Below are positions 52,400 to 60,670 of a DNA stretch of 64,000 nucleotides, one piece after another. The stretch's first letter is position 1; every line of letters begins with the position of its first letter. Where the stretch lies: contig JACJZA010000007.1 in NCBI GenBank assembly GCA_020635825.1, forward strand, positions 1 through 64,000, given 5' to 3'. The notes under the pieces are model-generated. The model was not told the origin of the DNA and did not search any database. It saw only the letters and a list, made by a program, of their open reading frames with translations. The position numbers and the translations under genes were made by a program. This stretch comes from Flavobacteriales bacterium (GTDB taxonomy: Bacteria; Bacteroidota; Bacteroidia; Flavobacteriales_E; Vicingaceae).

Positions 52400-52434
52400 A
52401 AAAAAAAAAGGGAAGTGTTCACTTCCTTTTTTTT
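52400..52434. terminator. Bidirectional terminator after YHYH gene
   Basis: A-tract, stem GGAAGTG / CACTTCC (52411-52417 with 52420-52426; the inner pairs must open to form a loop), T-tract. Lies between convergent genes. Confidence 0.82.
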
Positions 52435-52490
52435 TGCTTGACAATCACTGAATTTTACCCTCCTCTCTCAATTTCCTTATGGAAAGGAAA

Positions 52491-53069
52491 TCATTTAGAC
52501 TTTCTAAACAATAAGTTAAAACGTGGAGTTTTAGTGAAAATTCCTTGGCTTGTATCTTTTATATCTTCAACAGAATAGAAAGCATTTGGATTGTTAATTT
52601 TTATTTTTTCAATAACTATTTTAACATTTTTGCGCTTCACAATGGTAAAAATCATTTTGACGGAACCTGAACTACCTTCTGCATCAACTACAGTTACTCC
52701 ATAATTTTCTTCTCTTAACTCCCTGATAAGTATATCACAATTTTGTTTAGTAATTATTCGAACTACTTGTAAGCCTAAGGCTAATTTTTCTTCTATTCTT
52801 AACCCAACGTAGGTTCCGGTTGCAAATCCACCAGCATAAGCAATATAGCAAACCCAATTAGATAGATTCTGCATAACTTGTGCTACTACAATTATCCATA
52901 TAAGTACTTCAAAAAAACCTAAAACTGGAACAATTTTTCGATAGCCCTTGGAAATAAAAACATGACGTAAAGTACCTAAACTTACATCTGTTAGTCGCGA
53001 AAAAAATATAATGATTGGTAGAACTATCCAGCTATAATAATCAAAGCCGGCAAATAACTCCTGTAGCAT
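52491..53069 (-). CDS. DUF2179/UPF0316 membrane protein
   Basis: 192 residues. Three N-terminal transmembrane segments (about 12-32, 45-65, 70-90) with FFSRLTDVSLGTLRHVFISK and the YAGGFATGTYVGLRIEEKLA junction, then a soluble DUF2179 domain (YGVTVVDAEGSSGSVKMIFT). Such proteins resemble YebE/YitT relatives; function unknown. Stop and start with ychF overlap by one base (TAATG), so they are translated together. Confidence 0.87.
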   Translation of the reverse strand: MLQELFAGFDYYSWIVLPIIIFFSRLTDVSLGTLRHVFISKGYRKIVPVLGFFEVLIWIIVVAQVMQNLSNWVCYIAYAGGFATGTYVGLRIEEKLALGLQVVRIITKQNCDILIRELREENYGVTVVDAEGSSGSVKMIFTIVKRKNVKIVIEKIKINNPNAFYSVEDIKDTSQGIFTKTPRFNLLFRKSK

Positions 53070-54166
53070 TAAACATTAAATCTAAAGTGCATCAAATCCC
53101 CATCTTCTACAACATATTCTTTCCCTTCTACACCCATTTTACCTGAGTCTTTACAAGCAGCTTCAGAGCCTAAAGTAACAAAATCGTTGTATTTTATTAC
53201 CTCTGCTCGAATAAATCCTTTTTCAAAATCGGTATGTATTACTCCTGCTGCTTGAGGTGCTGTCATTCCTTTTTTAATGGTCCATGCTCTTACCTCTTTT
53301 ACTCCTGCAGTGAAATAAGTTTGTAGGTTTAATAGTTTGTATGCTGCTCTAATTAACTTATTAACCCCTGCCTCTTCTAAACCTAAATCATTTAAAAATT
53401 CTTTACGCTCTTCATATGTTTCTAACTCGGCAATATCTGCTTCTATTTGTGCTCCAATAACCAAAACTTCAGCATGTTCATCTTTAACAGCATTCTTTAC
53501 TTGTTCTACATACTCATTTCCGGAAACTACAGAACCTTCATCTACATTACACAAGTATAAAACAGGCTTATTGGTAATTAACTGCAATCCTTTTACCATT
53601 TCATTTTCATCTTCAGACGCTTCAACTGTTCTTGCTGATTTTCCAGCTTCTAAAGCTTGAATGATTCTATTTAACAAATCACCTTCTTTTACTGCAGTTT
53701 TATCACCTGTTTGAATTTTTCTTTTAATCCCATCGTATTTTTTCTGAACGGTTTCCAAATCCTTTAATTGAAGTTCTATATCAATTATTTCTTTGTCTCT
53801 TACAGGGTTTACTGAGCCATCTACATGCACAACATTTCCATCATCAAAACATCTTAACACATGAATAATAGCATCTGTTTCTCTAATGTTTGCTAAAAAT
53901 TTATTCCCCAACCCTTCACCTTTACTAGCACCTTTTACTAAACCTGCAATATCTACTATTTCAATAGTTGTAGGTACAACTCTTTCAGGTTTTACTAATT
54001 TTTCTAATTCTTCTAATCTATTATCTGGAACGGTAATCACACCTACATTTGGTTCAATTGTACAAAAAGGAAAGTTTGCCGATTGTGCTTTTGCATTCGA
54101 TAAACAATTAAACAATGTTGATTTCCCTACATTAGGTAATCCAACTATTCCACATTTTAATGCCAT
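53069..54166 (-). CDS. ychF: Redox-regulated ATPase YchF (OLA1 family)
   Basis: 365 residues, typical length. Obg-related but ATP-preferring P-loop protein that binds ribosomes. G1 GLPNVGKSTLFN at residues 7-18, G3 DIAGLVKGASKGEGLGN, atypical G4 CNVDEG, and a C-terminal TGS domain (TFFTAGVKEVRAWTIKKG-type segment, GDLMHFRFNV end). A TATATTTG box (minus strand, 54196-54189) is a likely -7 element. Confidence 0.96.
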   Translation of the reverse strand: MALKCGIVGLPNVGKSTLFNCLSNAKAQSANFPFCTIEPNVGVITVPDNRLEELEKLVKPERVVPTTIEIVDIAGLVKGASKGEGLGNKFLANIRETDAIIHVLRCFDDGNVVHVDGSVNPVRDKEIIDIELQLKDLETVQKKYDGIKRKIQTGDKTAVKEGDLLNRIIQALEAGKSARTVEASEDENEMVKGLQLITNKPVLYLCNVDEGSVVSGNEYVEQVKNAVKDEHAEVLVIGAQIEADIAELETYEERKEFLNDLGLEEAGVNKLIRAAYKLLNLQTYFTAGVKEVRAWTIKKGMTAPQAAGVIHTDFEKGFIRAEVIKYNDFVTLGSEAACKDSGKMGVEGKEYVVEDGDLMHFRFNV

Positions 54167-54314
54167 AATCTTGTTTTTTTTGAGGCTGCAAATATAATTT
54201 AATTATTCATATAGAGTTGCTAACATCTTTAAGCTAATAACATGAATTTATGGGCTTATTTCTTCCTGAAAAGTTGATTACTTTTACAAAATAAAAATAG
54301 CTACACCAGTTGAT

Positions 54315-55013
54315 ATGGCAAACGAAAGCAAAGCACAGAAAATAATTTACACCATTTTAAATCCTCTTATTCAGATATTCATAAAACTTGGAGTTACTCC
54401 AAACATGGTTACTACATTTGGGCTCATTTTAAACATAGTAGCAGCTGTTATTTTTATCGTTGGTGCAGAAATTGCAGAGAGAGATGAATTGGAATATGTT
54501 GGTTGGGGAGGTTTTACTATTTTAATTGCTGGATTATTTGATATGATGGACGGAAGATTAGCTCGTTTAGGGAATATGTCAAGCACTTTTGGTGCACTAT
54601 ACGATTCTGTATTGGACAGATACAGTGAATTAGTAATGTTTTTAGGAATTTGTTACTATCTTATTTCTCACGATTATTTTTTAAGTTCGCTTTTTGGTTT
54701 TATTGCTTTAGTTGGATCTATGATGGTAAGCTACACTAGAGCAAGAGCAGAAGGATTAGGAATTGAATGTAGTGTTGGAATGATGCAAAGACCTGCTAGA
54801 GTTGTTACTATTGGAGCCGGTGCAATGTTTTGTGGAATTGCTTATTCATTCTTTGGGAATGTTTCCATCCATCTTGAAGATTCACCAATTACATTATTTG
54901 AAACCATTTCTATTTTTACTCTTCCACTAACTGTAGTAGCTATCTTCTCAAACATAACAGCTATTCAACGATTAAATCATTGCAAGGTTGAATTAAATAA
55001 TAAAAATGATTAA
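54315..55013 (+). CDS. CDP-alcohol phosphatidyltransferase, probable phosphatidylinositol-phosphate synthase
   Basis: 232 residues, about six transmembrane helices. The complete catalytic motif D-x2-D-G-x2-A-R-x8-G-x3-D-x3-D is present at about residues 76-101 (DMMDGRLAR ... GALYDSVLD). The enzyme joins CDP-diacylglycerol to an alcohol. The cluster with inositol-phosphate synthase and PgpA makes inositol-1-phosphate the likely alcohol, as established for a Bacteroides inositol-lipid cluster. Alternatives are PgsA-like or other head groups. Overlaps the DUF4833 gene by 8 bp. Confidence 0.88.
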   Translation: MANESKAQKIIYTILNPLIQIFIKLGVTPNMVTTFGLILNIVAAVIFIVGAEIAERDELEYVGWGGFTILIAGLFDMMDGRLARLGNMSSTFGALYDSVLDRYSELVMFLGICYYLISHDYFLSSLFGFIALVGSMMVSYTRARAEGLGIECSVGMMQRPARVVTIGAGAMFCGIAYSFFGNVSIHLEDSPITLFETISIFTLPLTVVAIFSNITAIQRLNHCKVELNNKND

Positions 55014-55587
55014 ACATTTTATTCCATTACTTTTTTTGGCTTTGCCCTTTTTGTTTGGATTTAATATTCAAACTAGTTCTAATATTTCACATTCATTCTC
55101 TAATGATGAGGATTCAGTTTTTAATAATTATCCCACTCCTACAGATAAGAATATGCTTTTTTATATTCAAAAAAGCTTTAATACCAATGCTGTTGTATAC
55201 ACCTTAAACATTGATAAAACTGGAAATATTGATGAGAAAAATCCTATTAATGTCTTTTGGAGAAGATATCAAGAACAAGGTCAAAAAAGGGAATTGAAGT
55301 ACATCGAAAAAACTTTTGGATATGGAGTTAAATATAAATTTTTAGAAGAACATCCAAATACAGTTGAATTTGAAATAGTTGCTATTAAAAATAGAAAATT
55401 AATTGCCTCAATAAACAAAAAAGGATTACCGATTGTAGTTTCAACCATAAATGGAAAACCTGCGTATTTGGAAAAAGTTTTTATTACCGCTCAACATGAA
55501 AAATTACTTCCGGAAGTTTTTGCTATTGAATTGTTTGGAAAAGAATTAAAAACAGGTAAAAAGGCTTACGAAAAGATAGAGAAATAA
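55006..55587 (+). CDS. DUF4833 family protein
   Basis: 193 residues with signal peptide ([20 protein letters not shown]). Mature part contains [55 protein letters not shown] and [14 protein letters not shown], which I recognise as the DUF4833 pattern. Function unknown. The 8-bp overlap with the CDP-alcohol phosphotransferase and proximity to inositol-phosphate synthase suggest a role in handling or placing the inositol lipid in the envelope. Confidence 0.8.
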   Translation: MIKHFIPLLFLALPFLFGFNIQTSSNISHSFSNDEDSVFNNYPTPTDKNMLFYIQKSFNTNAVVYTLNIDKTGNIDEKNPINVFWRRYQEQGQKRELKYIEKTFGYGVKYKFLEEHPNTVEFEIVAIKNRKLIASINKKGLPIVVSTINGKPAYLEKVFITAQHEKLLPEVFAIELFGKELKTGKKAYEKIEK

Positions 55588-55656
55588 ACATTTTTCGTAA
55601 AATCTATGTAACTACATAAATTATTTAACATCCCATTTAAATCTCATTCTATTTCC

Positions 55657-55664
55657 TATATTTG
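55657..55664 (+). promoter_or_regulatory. -7 box upstream of inositol-phosphate synthase
   Basis: TATATTTG, an exact TAnnTTTG match, 42 nt before the ATG at 55707. No TTG at the ideal -33 spacing. Confidence 0.4.
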
Positions 55665-55706
55665 TCGCTTCATTTATTAGTCAACTCTTAATTTATATAT
55701 TATAAT

Positions 55707-57017
55707 ATGAGCGTAAATATTGCAAATCCTGAAGGGAAGTTAGGTATTTTATTGCCTGGTTTGGGAGCTGTAGCAACTACTGTTATAGCTGGTGTTCATG
55801 CAGTTAATAAAGGCATCTCTAAACCGATAGGTTCAACTACTCAAATGGGAACTATTCGATTAGGGAAAAGAACAGAAAACAGAAGTCCATTAATTAAAGA
55901 TTTTGTACCTCTTTACGATTTAAAGAATGTAGTTTTTGGAGGATGGGATTTATTTGAGGATAATGTTTATGAAGCAGCTGTTCATGCCGGTGTAATTGAT
56001 AAAACAACATTGGATCAATTAAAGTCAGAGTTAGAACAAATAAAGCCAATGAAGGCTGTGTTTGACAAAAACTATGTGAAAAAATTAGAAGGGTCATATA
56101 TTAAACAAGCTGATACAAAAATGCAATTAGCTGAAGCTTTAATACAAGACATTAGAGATTTTAAAGCTAAAAATAGTTGTGAAAGATTAGCAATGGTTTG
56201 GTGTGGATCTACTGAAATTTATTTGGAAGAAAGTGACGTTCATCAAACTATCGAAAAGTTTGAAGAAGGGTTGAGAAATAATGACCCTAATATTGCTCCA
56301 AGTATGATTTATGCTTATGCTGCTATCAAAGAAGGTGTTCCTTATGCAAATGGAGCCCCTAACCTTTCTGCTGACATCCCTGCTTTAGTGAAGTTGGCAA
56401 AGGATAACAATGTTCCTATTTGCGGAAAAGATTTCAAAACGGGACAAACATTGATGAAAACCATTATTGCTCCCGGTATGAAAACTCGTTCTTTAGGTAT
56501 TGCTGGTTGGTTTTCTACAAATATTCTTGGAAATAGAGATGGAGAAGTGTTGGATGACCCGGATAATTTTAAAACAAAAGAAGTATCTAAATTGGGAGTG
56601 TTAGAGCAAATTTTGGAGCCTGAAAAAAATCCTGATTTATACAAAGATTTATACCATAAAGTAAGAATCAATTATTATCCTCCACATGGTGATAACAAAG
56701 AAGGTTGGGATAACATTGACATCTTTGGATGGATGGGATACAAAATGCAAATCAAAGTAGATTTCTTGTGTAGAGATTCTATTTTAGCTGCACCACTAGT
56801 TCTTGATTTAGCTTTATTCTTAGATTTAGCTGCTCGTTCTAATATGAGTGGTGTTCAAGAGTGGTTATCGTTCTATTTTAAATCGCCACAAGCTAAAACT
56901 AAAAATTTAATGTCTATGCATGATATTTTTAAGCAAGAAATGAAATTAAAAAATACACTTCGTTATTTAAAAGGTGAAGAATTAATCACTCACTTAGGGT
57001 TAGACTACGAGGATTAA
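55707..57017 (+). CDS. ino1: myo-Inositol-1-phosphate synthase
   Basis: 436 residues. NAD-dependent cyclisation of glucose-6-phosphate to inositol-1-phosphate. N-terminal Rossmann region GILLPGLGAVATTVIAGVHA, the catalytic-core segments VPICGKDFKTGQTLMKTIIA, STNILGNRDGEVLDDPDNFK, and SILAAPLVLDLALFLDLAAR, with the conserved lysine of GKDFKTGQT. Full length for the bacterial family. Sits between DUF4833 and PgpA in an inositol-lipid set and is followed by a terminator. Confidence 0.95.
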   Translation: MSVNIANPEGKLGILLPGLGAVATTVIAGVHAVNKGISKPIGSTTQMGTIRLGKRTENRSPLIKDFVPLYDLKNVVFGGWDLFEDNVYEAAVHAGVIDKTTLDQLKSELEQIKPMKAVFDKNYVKKLEGSYIKQADTKMQLAEALIQDIRDFKAKNSCERLAMVWCGSTEIYLEESDVHQTIEKFEEGLRNNDPNIAPSMIYAYAAIKEGVPYANGAPNLSADIPALVKLAKDNNVPICGKDFKTGQTLMKTIIAPGMKTRSLGIAGWFSTNILGNRDGEVLDDPDNFKTKEVSKLGVLEQILEPEKNPDLYKDLYHKVRINYYPPHGDNKEGWDNIDIFGWMGYKMQIKVDFLCRDSILAAPLVLDLALFLDLAARSNMSGVQEWLSFYFKSPQAKTKNLMSMHDIFKQEMKLKNTLRYLKGEELITHLGLDYED

Positions 57018-57037
57018 TTTATAGAATTAACTTTTCT

Positions 57038-57067
57038 AAAAGCTGCTAATTGATTAGCAGCTTTTTT
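57038..57067 (+). terminator. Rho-independent terminator after ino1
   Basis: Stem AAAAGCTGCTAAT / ATTAGCAGCTTTT (57038-57050 with 57053-57065), tight loop, T-tract. The loop supplies the TTG of the next promoter. Confidence 0.85.
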
Positions 57068-57079
57068 TATCTTACTTTG
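57050..57079 (+). promoter_or_regulatory. Promoter of pgpA nested in the ino1 terminator
   Basis: TTG (57050-57052) in the hairpin loop, 19-nt spacer, TTACTTTG (57072-57079), 7/8 match to TAnnTTTG. It ends 4 nt before the pgpA ATG, again predicting a leaderless transcript. Confidence 0.5.
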
Positions 57080-57083
57080 TAGC

Positions 57084-57542
57084 ATGAAATTTATTCATAT
57101 TGTTATAGCAAGTGCTTTTGGAAGTGGCTTCTCTCCTTTTGCACCAGGTACTGCAGGAGCAATTTTAGCATGTGGTATTTTATGGAGCTTCGAGAGATTT
57201 AACCTTTTACATAGCTATTCTTTACTGTTTTTACCTTTTGTTTTAGTGATTACTGTTTTAGGTGTTATATCCACAAATTACCTTGAAAAAGATTGGGGAA
57301 AAGATCCTAAAAAAGTAGTGATTGATGAAGTAATCGGAATGTGGATAACCATGGCTTTTATCCCTTTTTCATGGTTAAATGTTTTTTTAGGGTTTATTCT
57401 CTTTCGCTTTTTTGATATTGCTAAACCTTTAGGAATAAGAAAAATGGAACAATTTCCTAAAGGAATTGGCGTAATGGCTGATGATATTTTAGCAGGAATT
57501 TATTCCAATTTAGTACTTCACATTATTGTCTATTTGATTTGA
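57084..57542 (+). CDS. pgpA: PgpA-family lipid phosphatase, probable phosphatidylinositol-phosphate phosphatase
   Basis: 152 residues, membrane-embedded phosphatase of the PgpA family. Motifs FSPFAPGTAGAI, VIDEVIGMWIT, KPLGIRKMEQFPKGIGVMAD and DDILAGIYSN with conserved acidic residues are all present. PgpA normally dephosphorylates phosphatidylglycerophosphate; beside an inositol-phosphate synthase and CDP-alcohol phosphotransferase it may instead remove phosphate from phosphatidylinositol phosphate. Its stop overlaps the GtrA start (TTGA). Confidence 0.9.
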   Translation: MKFIHIVIASAFGSGFSPFAPGTAGAILACGILWSFERFNLLHSYSLLFLPFVLVITVLGVISTNYLEKDWGKDPKKVVIDEVIGMWITMAFIPFSWLNVFLGFILFRFFDIAKPLGIRKMEQFPKGIGVMADDILAGIYSNLVLHIIVYLI

Positions 57543-57928
57543 GAAAAGCTTTTTTTATATCATTTTTTCAATATTCTGCTGCAGCCATTATTGCAACTAT
57601 GGTTGACTTTTTCACTTTAATTGTCTTAACCGAGTTCTTTGATGTGTGGTATGTTGCTTCAACAGCAATTGGAGCTTTATTTGGAGCCATGACCAATTTT
57701 TTGGTATGCAGATATTGGGCTTTTGCTAATTCTTCTAATAATTTAAGTAATCAAATTTTTAAATATATACTAGTCTCAACAGGAAGTATGTGTTTAAATA
57801 CATTATTTGTTTTTTTACTTACTGATTTGACCAACATTAATTACGCTATATCAAAAACTATAACTGCTATTCTAGTTGCTGTATTTTATAATTTCACTCT
57901 TCAAAAATATTTTGTCTTTAAACAATAA
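57539..57928 (+). CDS. GtrA-family membrane protein
   Basis: 129 residues, four transmembrane helices with the GtrA pattern FFQYSAAAIIATMVDFFTLI, GAMTNFLVCRYWAF, and NFTLQKYFVFK at the end. GtrA proteins are proposed flippases for polyprenyl-linked sugars. Start is TTG within the TTGA overlap with pgpA; the next in-frame ATG would cut the first helix. The position suggests a link to inositol-lipid or glycan export, perhaps adding a head-group sugar. Confidence 0.85.
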   Translation: MRKAFFISFFQYSAAAIIATMVDFFTLIVLTEFFDVWYVASTAIGALFGAMTNFLVCRYWAFANSSNNLSNQIFKYILVSTGSMCLNTLFVFLLTDLTNINYAISKTITAILVAVFYNFTLQKYFVFKQ

Positions 57929-57980
57929 TGTGTTGAAAAGAAGAATATTCAACTCCCTTTAAAACACTGTCTTTTCCTTA

Positions 57981-58007
57981 ACATTACAATGTATAAATGT
58001 AATATGT
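57981..58007 (+). promoter_or_regulatory. Palindromic operator-like site before peptide-binding lipoprotein gene
   Basis: ACATTACA and TGTAATATGT form an imperfect inverted repeat with a 9-nt centre, ending 1 nt before the ATG at 58009. Compatible with a dimeric repressor site or an AT-rich coincidence. Confidence 0.3.
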
Positions 58008-58008
58008 T

Positions 58009-59673
58009 ATGAAAAGATATTCCTTTCTATTTTTAATCCCTGTTTTACTTTTAGCTTCTTGCGGAAGTGATAAAAATTCTGAAAGCACTCTTGGTAAAAA
58101 AATCTTTCGTTACAACGAATCAGCAGGAATCACATCTTTAGATCCTGCTTTTTCTAGAAATATAGAAAATATCTGGGCTTGTAATCAACTTTATAATGGA
58201 TTGGTTGAGATGGATGATGAACTTAATATTAAGCCATGTATTGCAAAAAACTGGGAAATTTCTGACGATGGAAAAACTTATACTTTTCATTTAAGAAACG
58301 ATGTGTATTTTCATGACCATGAGTTATTTAACAATAAAAAAGGAAGAAACGTAACAGCTCAAGATTTTGTTTATAGCTTTAACCGAATTCTCGATTCTAA
58401 AGTAGCATCTCCCGGAGCTTGGATTTTTAATAATGTTGATTATAATGAAGCGTATAATTATGCTCCATTTGTTGCCATTGATGATACTACTTTACAAATT
58501 TATTTAAGCCAGCCTTTTCCTCCATTTTTGGGAATTTTAACCATGCAGTACTGCTCTGTAGTGGCAAAAGAAATAGTAGAATACTATAAAAATGATTATC
58601 GTAATAGTCCTATTGGTACTGGTCCCTTTAAATTTAAAATGTGGGACGAAGGAAATAAAATGGTTTTCTTAAAAAATGACAACTATTTTGAAAAAGACGA
58701 ACAAGGCAATAAACTTCCTTATCTAGATGCAGTAGCTATTACTTTTATTAAAGATGAAGAAGTGGAGTTTTTAAAATTCTTAAATGGTGAATTAGAGTTT
58801 GTTTCAGGTCGCGAAGGAAGTTATAAAGAAGAGATATTTACCAATACAGGTGAACTCAAGAAAAAGTATCAGCAACAAATAAAAATGTTGACTCACCCCT
58901 ATTTAAATACCGAATATTTAGGGATTTTAGTAGATGATGAATTACAATTAGTTGCCAATAGCCCTCTTAGAAAAAAACTAGTAAGACAAGCCATTAATTA
59001 TGGTTTTGACCGTAAACAAATGCTTTCTTATTTAAGAAAAGGAATTGGCACTCCTGCTACAGCTGGTTTTATTCCAAAAGGATTGCCATCATTTGATGCA
59101 TCTTTGGTAAAAGGCTATGATTACAACCCGGAAAAAGCTAGAGAATTACTTTATTCTGCAGGATATCCAAATGGAAAAAACATGCCTGAAATTACATTAT
59201 TTACCACTATTGGCTATGTTGATTTATGTGAATTTATTCAGCATCAATTAACCGAAATAGGAATTAAAACTAAAGTGGAGATTTTACCAGCGACCACCCA
59301 TCGTGAATTAGTGGCTCGTTCTAAATTAAATTTCTTTAGAAAATCATGGATAGCTGATTATCCTGATGCAGAAAACTATTTAGCATTGTTTTATAGCAAA
59401 AACTTTACTCCTCATGGACCTAATTACACCCATTTTAAAAATTTCGACTTTGATAAACTATATGAAATGGCTCAATCTGAAATAAATGATTCTACTCGTT
59501 TTCATTTATACAGAGAGATGGATAAAATAATTATTGAAGAAGCACCTGTAATTCCTTTGTATTACGACCAAGTGGTAAGATTGATTCAAACTAACGTAAA
59601 AGATTTAGGAATTAACCCCGTAAATCTTTTAACCTTGAAAAAAGTAATGATTGAGGAAAAGAAAGAGAATTAA
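58009..59673 (+). CDS. Peptide ABC transporter substrate-binding lipoprotein
   Basis: 554 residues. Lipobox LLLASC (Cys about residue 18) and an SBP_bac_5 (OppA/DppA) fold: YNESAGITSLDPAFSRNIEN, LYNGLVEMDDELNIKPCIAK, DGKTYTFHLRNDVYFHDH, SPIGTGPFKFKMW, GYDYNPEKARELLYSAGYPN. It captures oligopeptides or similar solutes. No permease or ATPase genes are adjacent, so partners are elsewhere or the protein acts alone. Its stop overlaps the convergent gene by 4 bp. Confidence 0.92.
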   Translation: MKRYSFLFLIPVLLLASCGSDKNSESTLGKKIFRYNESAGITSLDPAFSRNIENIWACNQLYNGLVEMDDELNIKPCIAKNWEISDDGKTYTFHLRNDVYFHDHELFNNKKGRNVTAQDFVYSFNRILDSKVASPGAWIFNNVDYNEAYNYAPFVAIDDTTLQIYLSQPFPPFLGILTMQYCSVVAKEIVEYYKNDYRNSPIGTGPFKFKMWDEGNKMVFLKNDNYFEKDEQGNKLPYLDAVAITFIKDEEVEFLKFLNGELEFVSGREGSYKEEIFTNTGELKKKYQQQIKMLTHPYLNTEYLGILVDDELQLVANSPLRKKLVRQAINYGFDRKQMLSYLRKGIGTPATAGFIPKGLPSFDASLVKGYDYNPEKARELLYSAGYPNGKNMPEITLFTTIGYVDLCEFIQHQLTEIGIKTKVEILPATTHRELVARSKLNFFRKSWIADYPDAENYLALFYSKNFTPHGPNYTHFKNFDFDKLYEMAQSEINDSTRFHLYREMDKIIIEEAPVIPLYYDQVVRLIQTNVKDLGINPVNLLTLKKVMIEEKKEN

Positions 59674-60668
59674 TCCTGATGTTCTCTTCCTTTAATTTTT
59701 CCTGATTGGTAGATCTTATCCAAAGTTTCATCTTCTTTGGCTAATTCTTCTGAAGGTTTTTTCTCTAATAATTCATCTAAATTGGGTTGACCGGCATTTA
59801 CCCACGCTGTGTACCAATAACTTCCTACTTTTATAATGGCTTGTGTTAATCTTCTTTCCACCATTCCATTCAACATTTGATTATAAGCATCAGTATATTC
59901 TTCAGAATATGTTTTTATTAATACTGCCCCCCTATTTTCAAAAGTATATTTTTGGTCTTTTGGAAATTCACCATTTAATTTTCGTTCTAAGTCTAAAACG
60001 GAATCTTTGGCTGTAAAACTTTGCTTAATCGTTTCCCATTCATCTGTTAAAATATGATTCACATATTCGGCTCTTCCCACAAAATAGTCATAGTCTTTTG
60101 CTTTTAATTCAGGAATACGAGATTCCCAAAAACCATGTATGCCTTTTTGATTGGTCATTTGACCGTTGTAGTTCTCTGTAGTATGCAAAGGCACATGAGA
60201 ATCTCCAATGTAATGACCTAGATCGGCAGAGACCCTTAAAATACGGTCATAATCTTTTGCTTCAAAAGCTTTGGTTAATCTTTTCACCATTACATCAACA
60301 TGCCAAGGAACAATACCATAAGCTTGTAAAGTATCTTCTGTAAATTTTTCCACAGCATCGTACCATTTTTTTGGAACCACTTCAAATGGGTCTTCTCCTG
60401 AATGAACATAATGGTCAATATCTATATAATGACGTTGTGCTTCGCCATCTGTAGAATATCTTCGTTTATCAGGATCAACAGCATGTTCGGTGATAAATTC
60501 TATGTTTTTTTTATAGAATTTAATCATTTCTGGTGGCAGCGTAAAAACAGCCATCCTGTTGATTTTTTTATGGCCAAAAAATCCCCACGAGTAAACTGTT
60601 GGTTGTAATAAAAAAATAAGAGCAATGAACATCATTACTCCTATCATATATTTCAATAAAAATTTCAT
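59670..60668 (-). CDS. Zinc-dependent phospholipase C / S1-P1 nuclease-like protein
   Basis: 332 residues. Signal peptide or anchor (about 1-27), then SWGFFGHKKINRMAVFTL: if cleaved before Trp28, the mature N-terminal Trp would be a zinc ligand, as in PLC and S1/P1 nucleases. Other likely zinc-binding residues are in DIDHYVHSG, SADLGHYIGDSHVPLHTTEN and GIHGFWESRI. Substrate (phospholipid or nucleic acid) cannot be decided. Starts 3 bp downstream of the comB stop, on the same strand. Confidence 0.87.
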   Translation of the reverse strand: MKFLLKYMIGVMMFIALIFLLQPTVYSWGFFGHKKINRMAVFTLPPEMIKFYKKNIEFITEHAVDPDKRRYSTDGEAQRHYIDIDHYVHSGEDPFEVVPKKWYDAVEKFTEDTLQAYGIVPWHVDVMVKRLTKAFEAKDYDRILRVSADLGHYIGDSHVPLHTTENYNGQMTNQKGIHGFWESRIPELKAKDYDYFVGRAEYVNHILTDEWETIKQSFTAKDSVLDLERKLNGEFPKDQKYTFENRGAVLIKTYSEEYTDAYNQMLNGMVERRLTQAIIKVGSYWYTAWVNAGQPNLDELLEKKPSEELAKEDETLDKIYQSGKIKGREHQD

Positions 60669-60670
60669 GT

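Noticed and set aside
53337..53660. 107-codon open frame on the plus strand opposite ychF
   Set aside because: Antisense shadow; composition mirrors the codons of ychF and no regulatory signals are seen.
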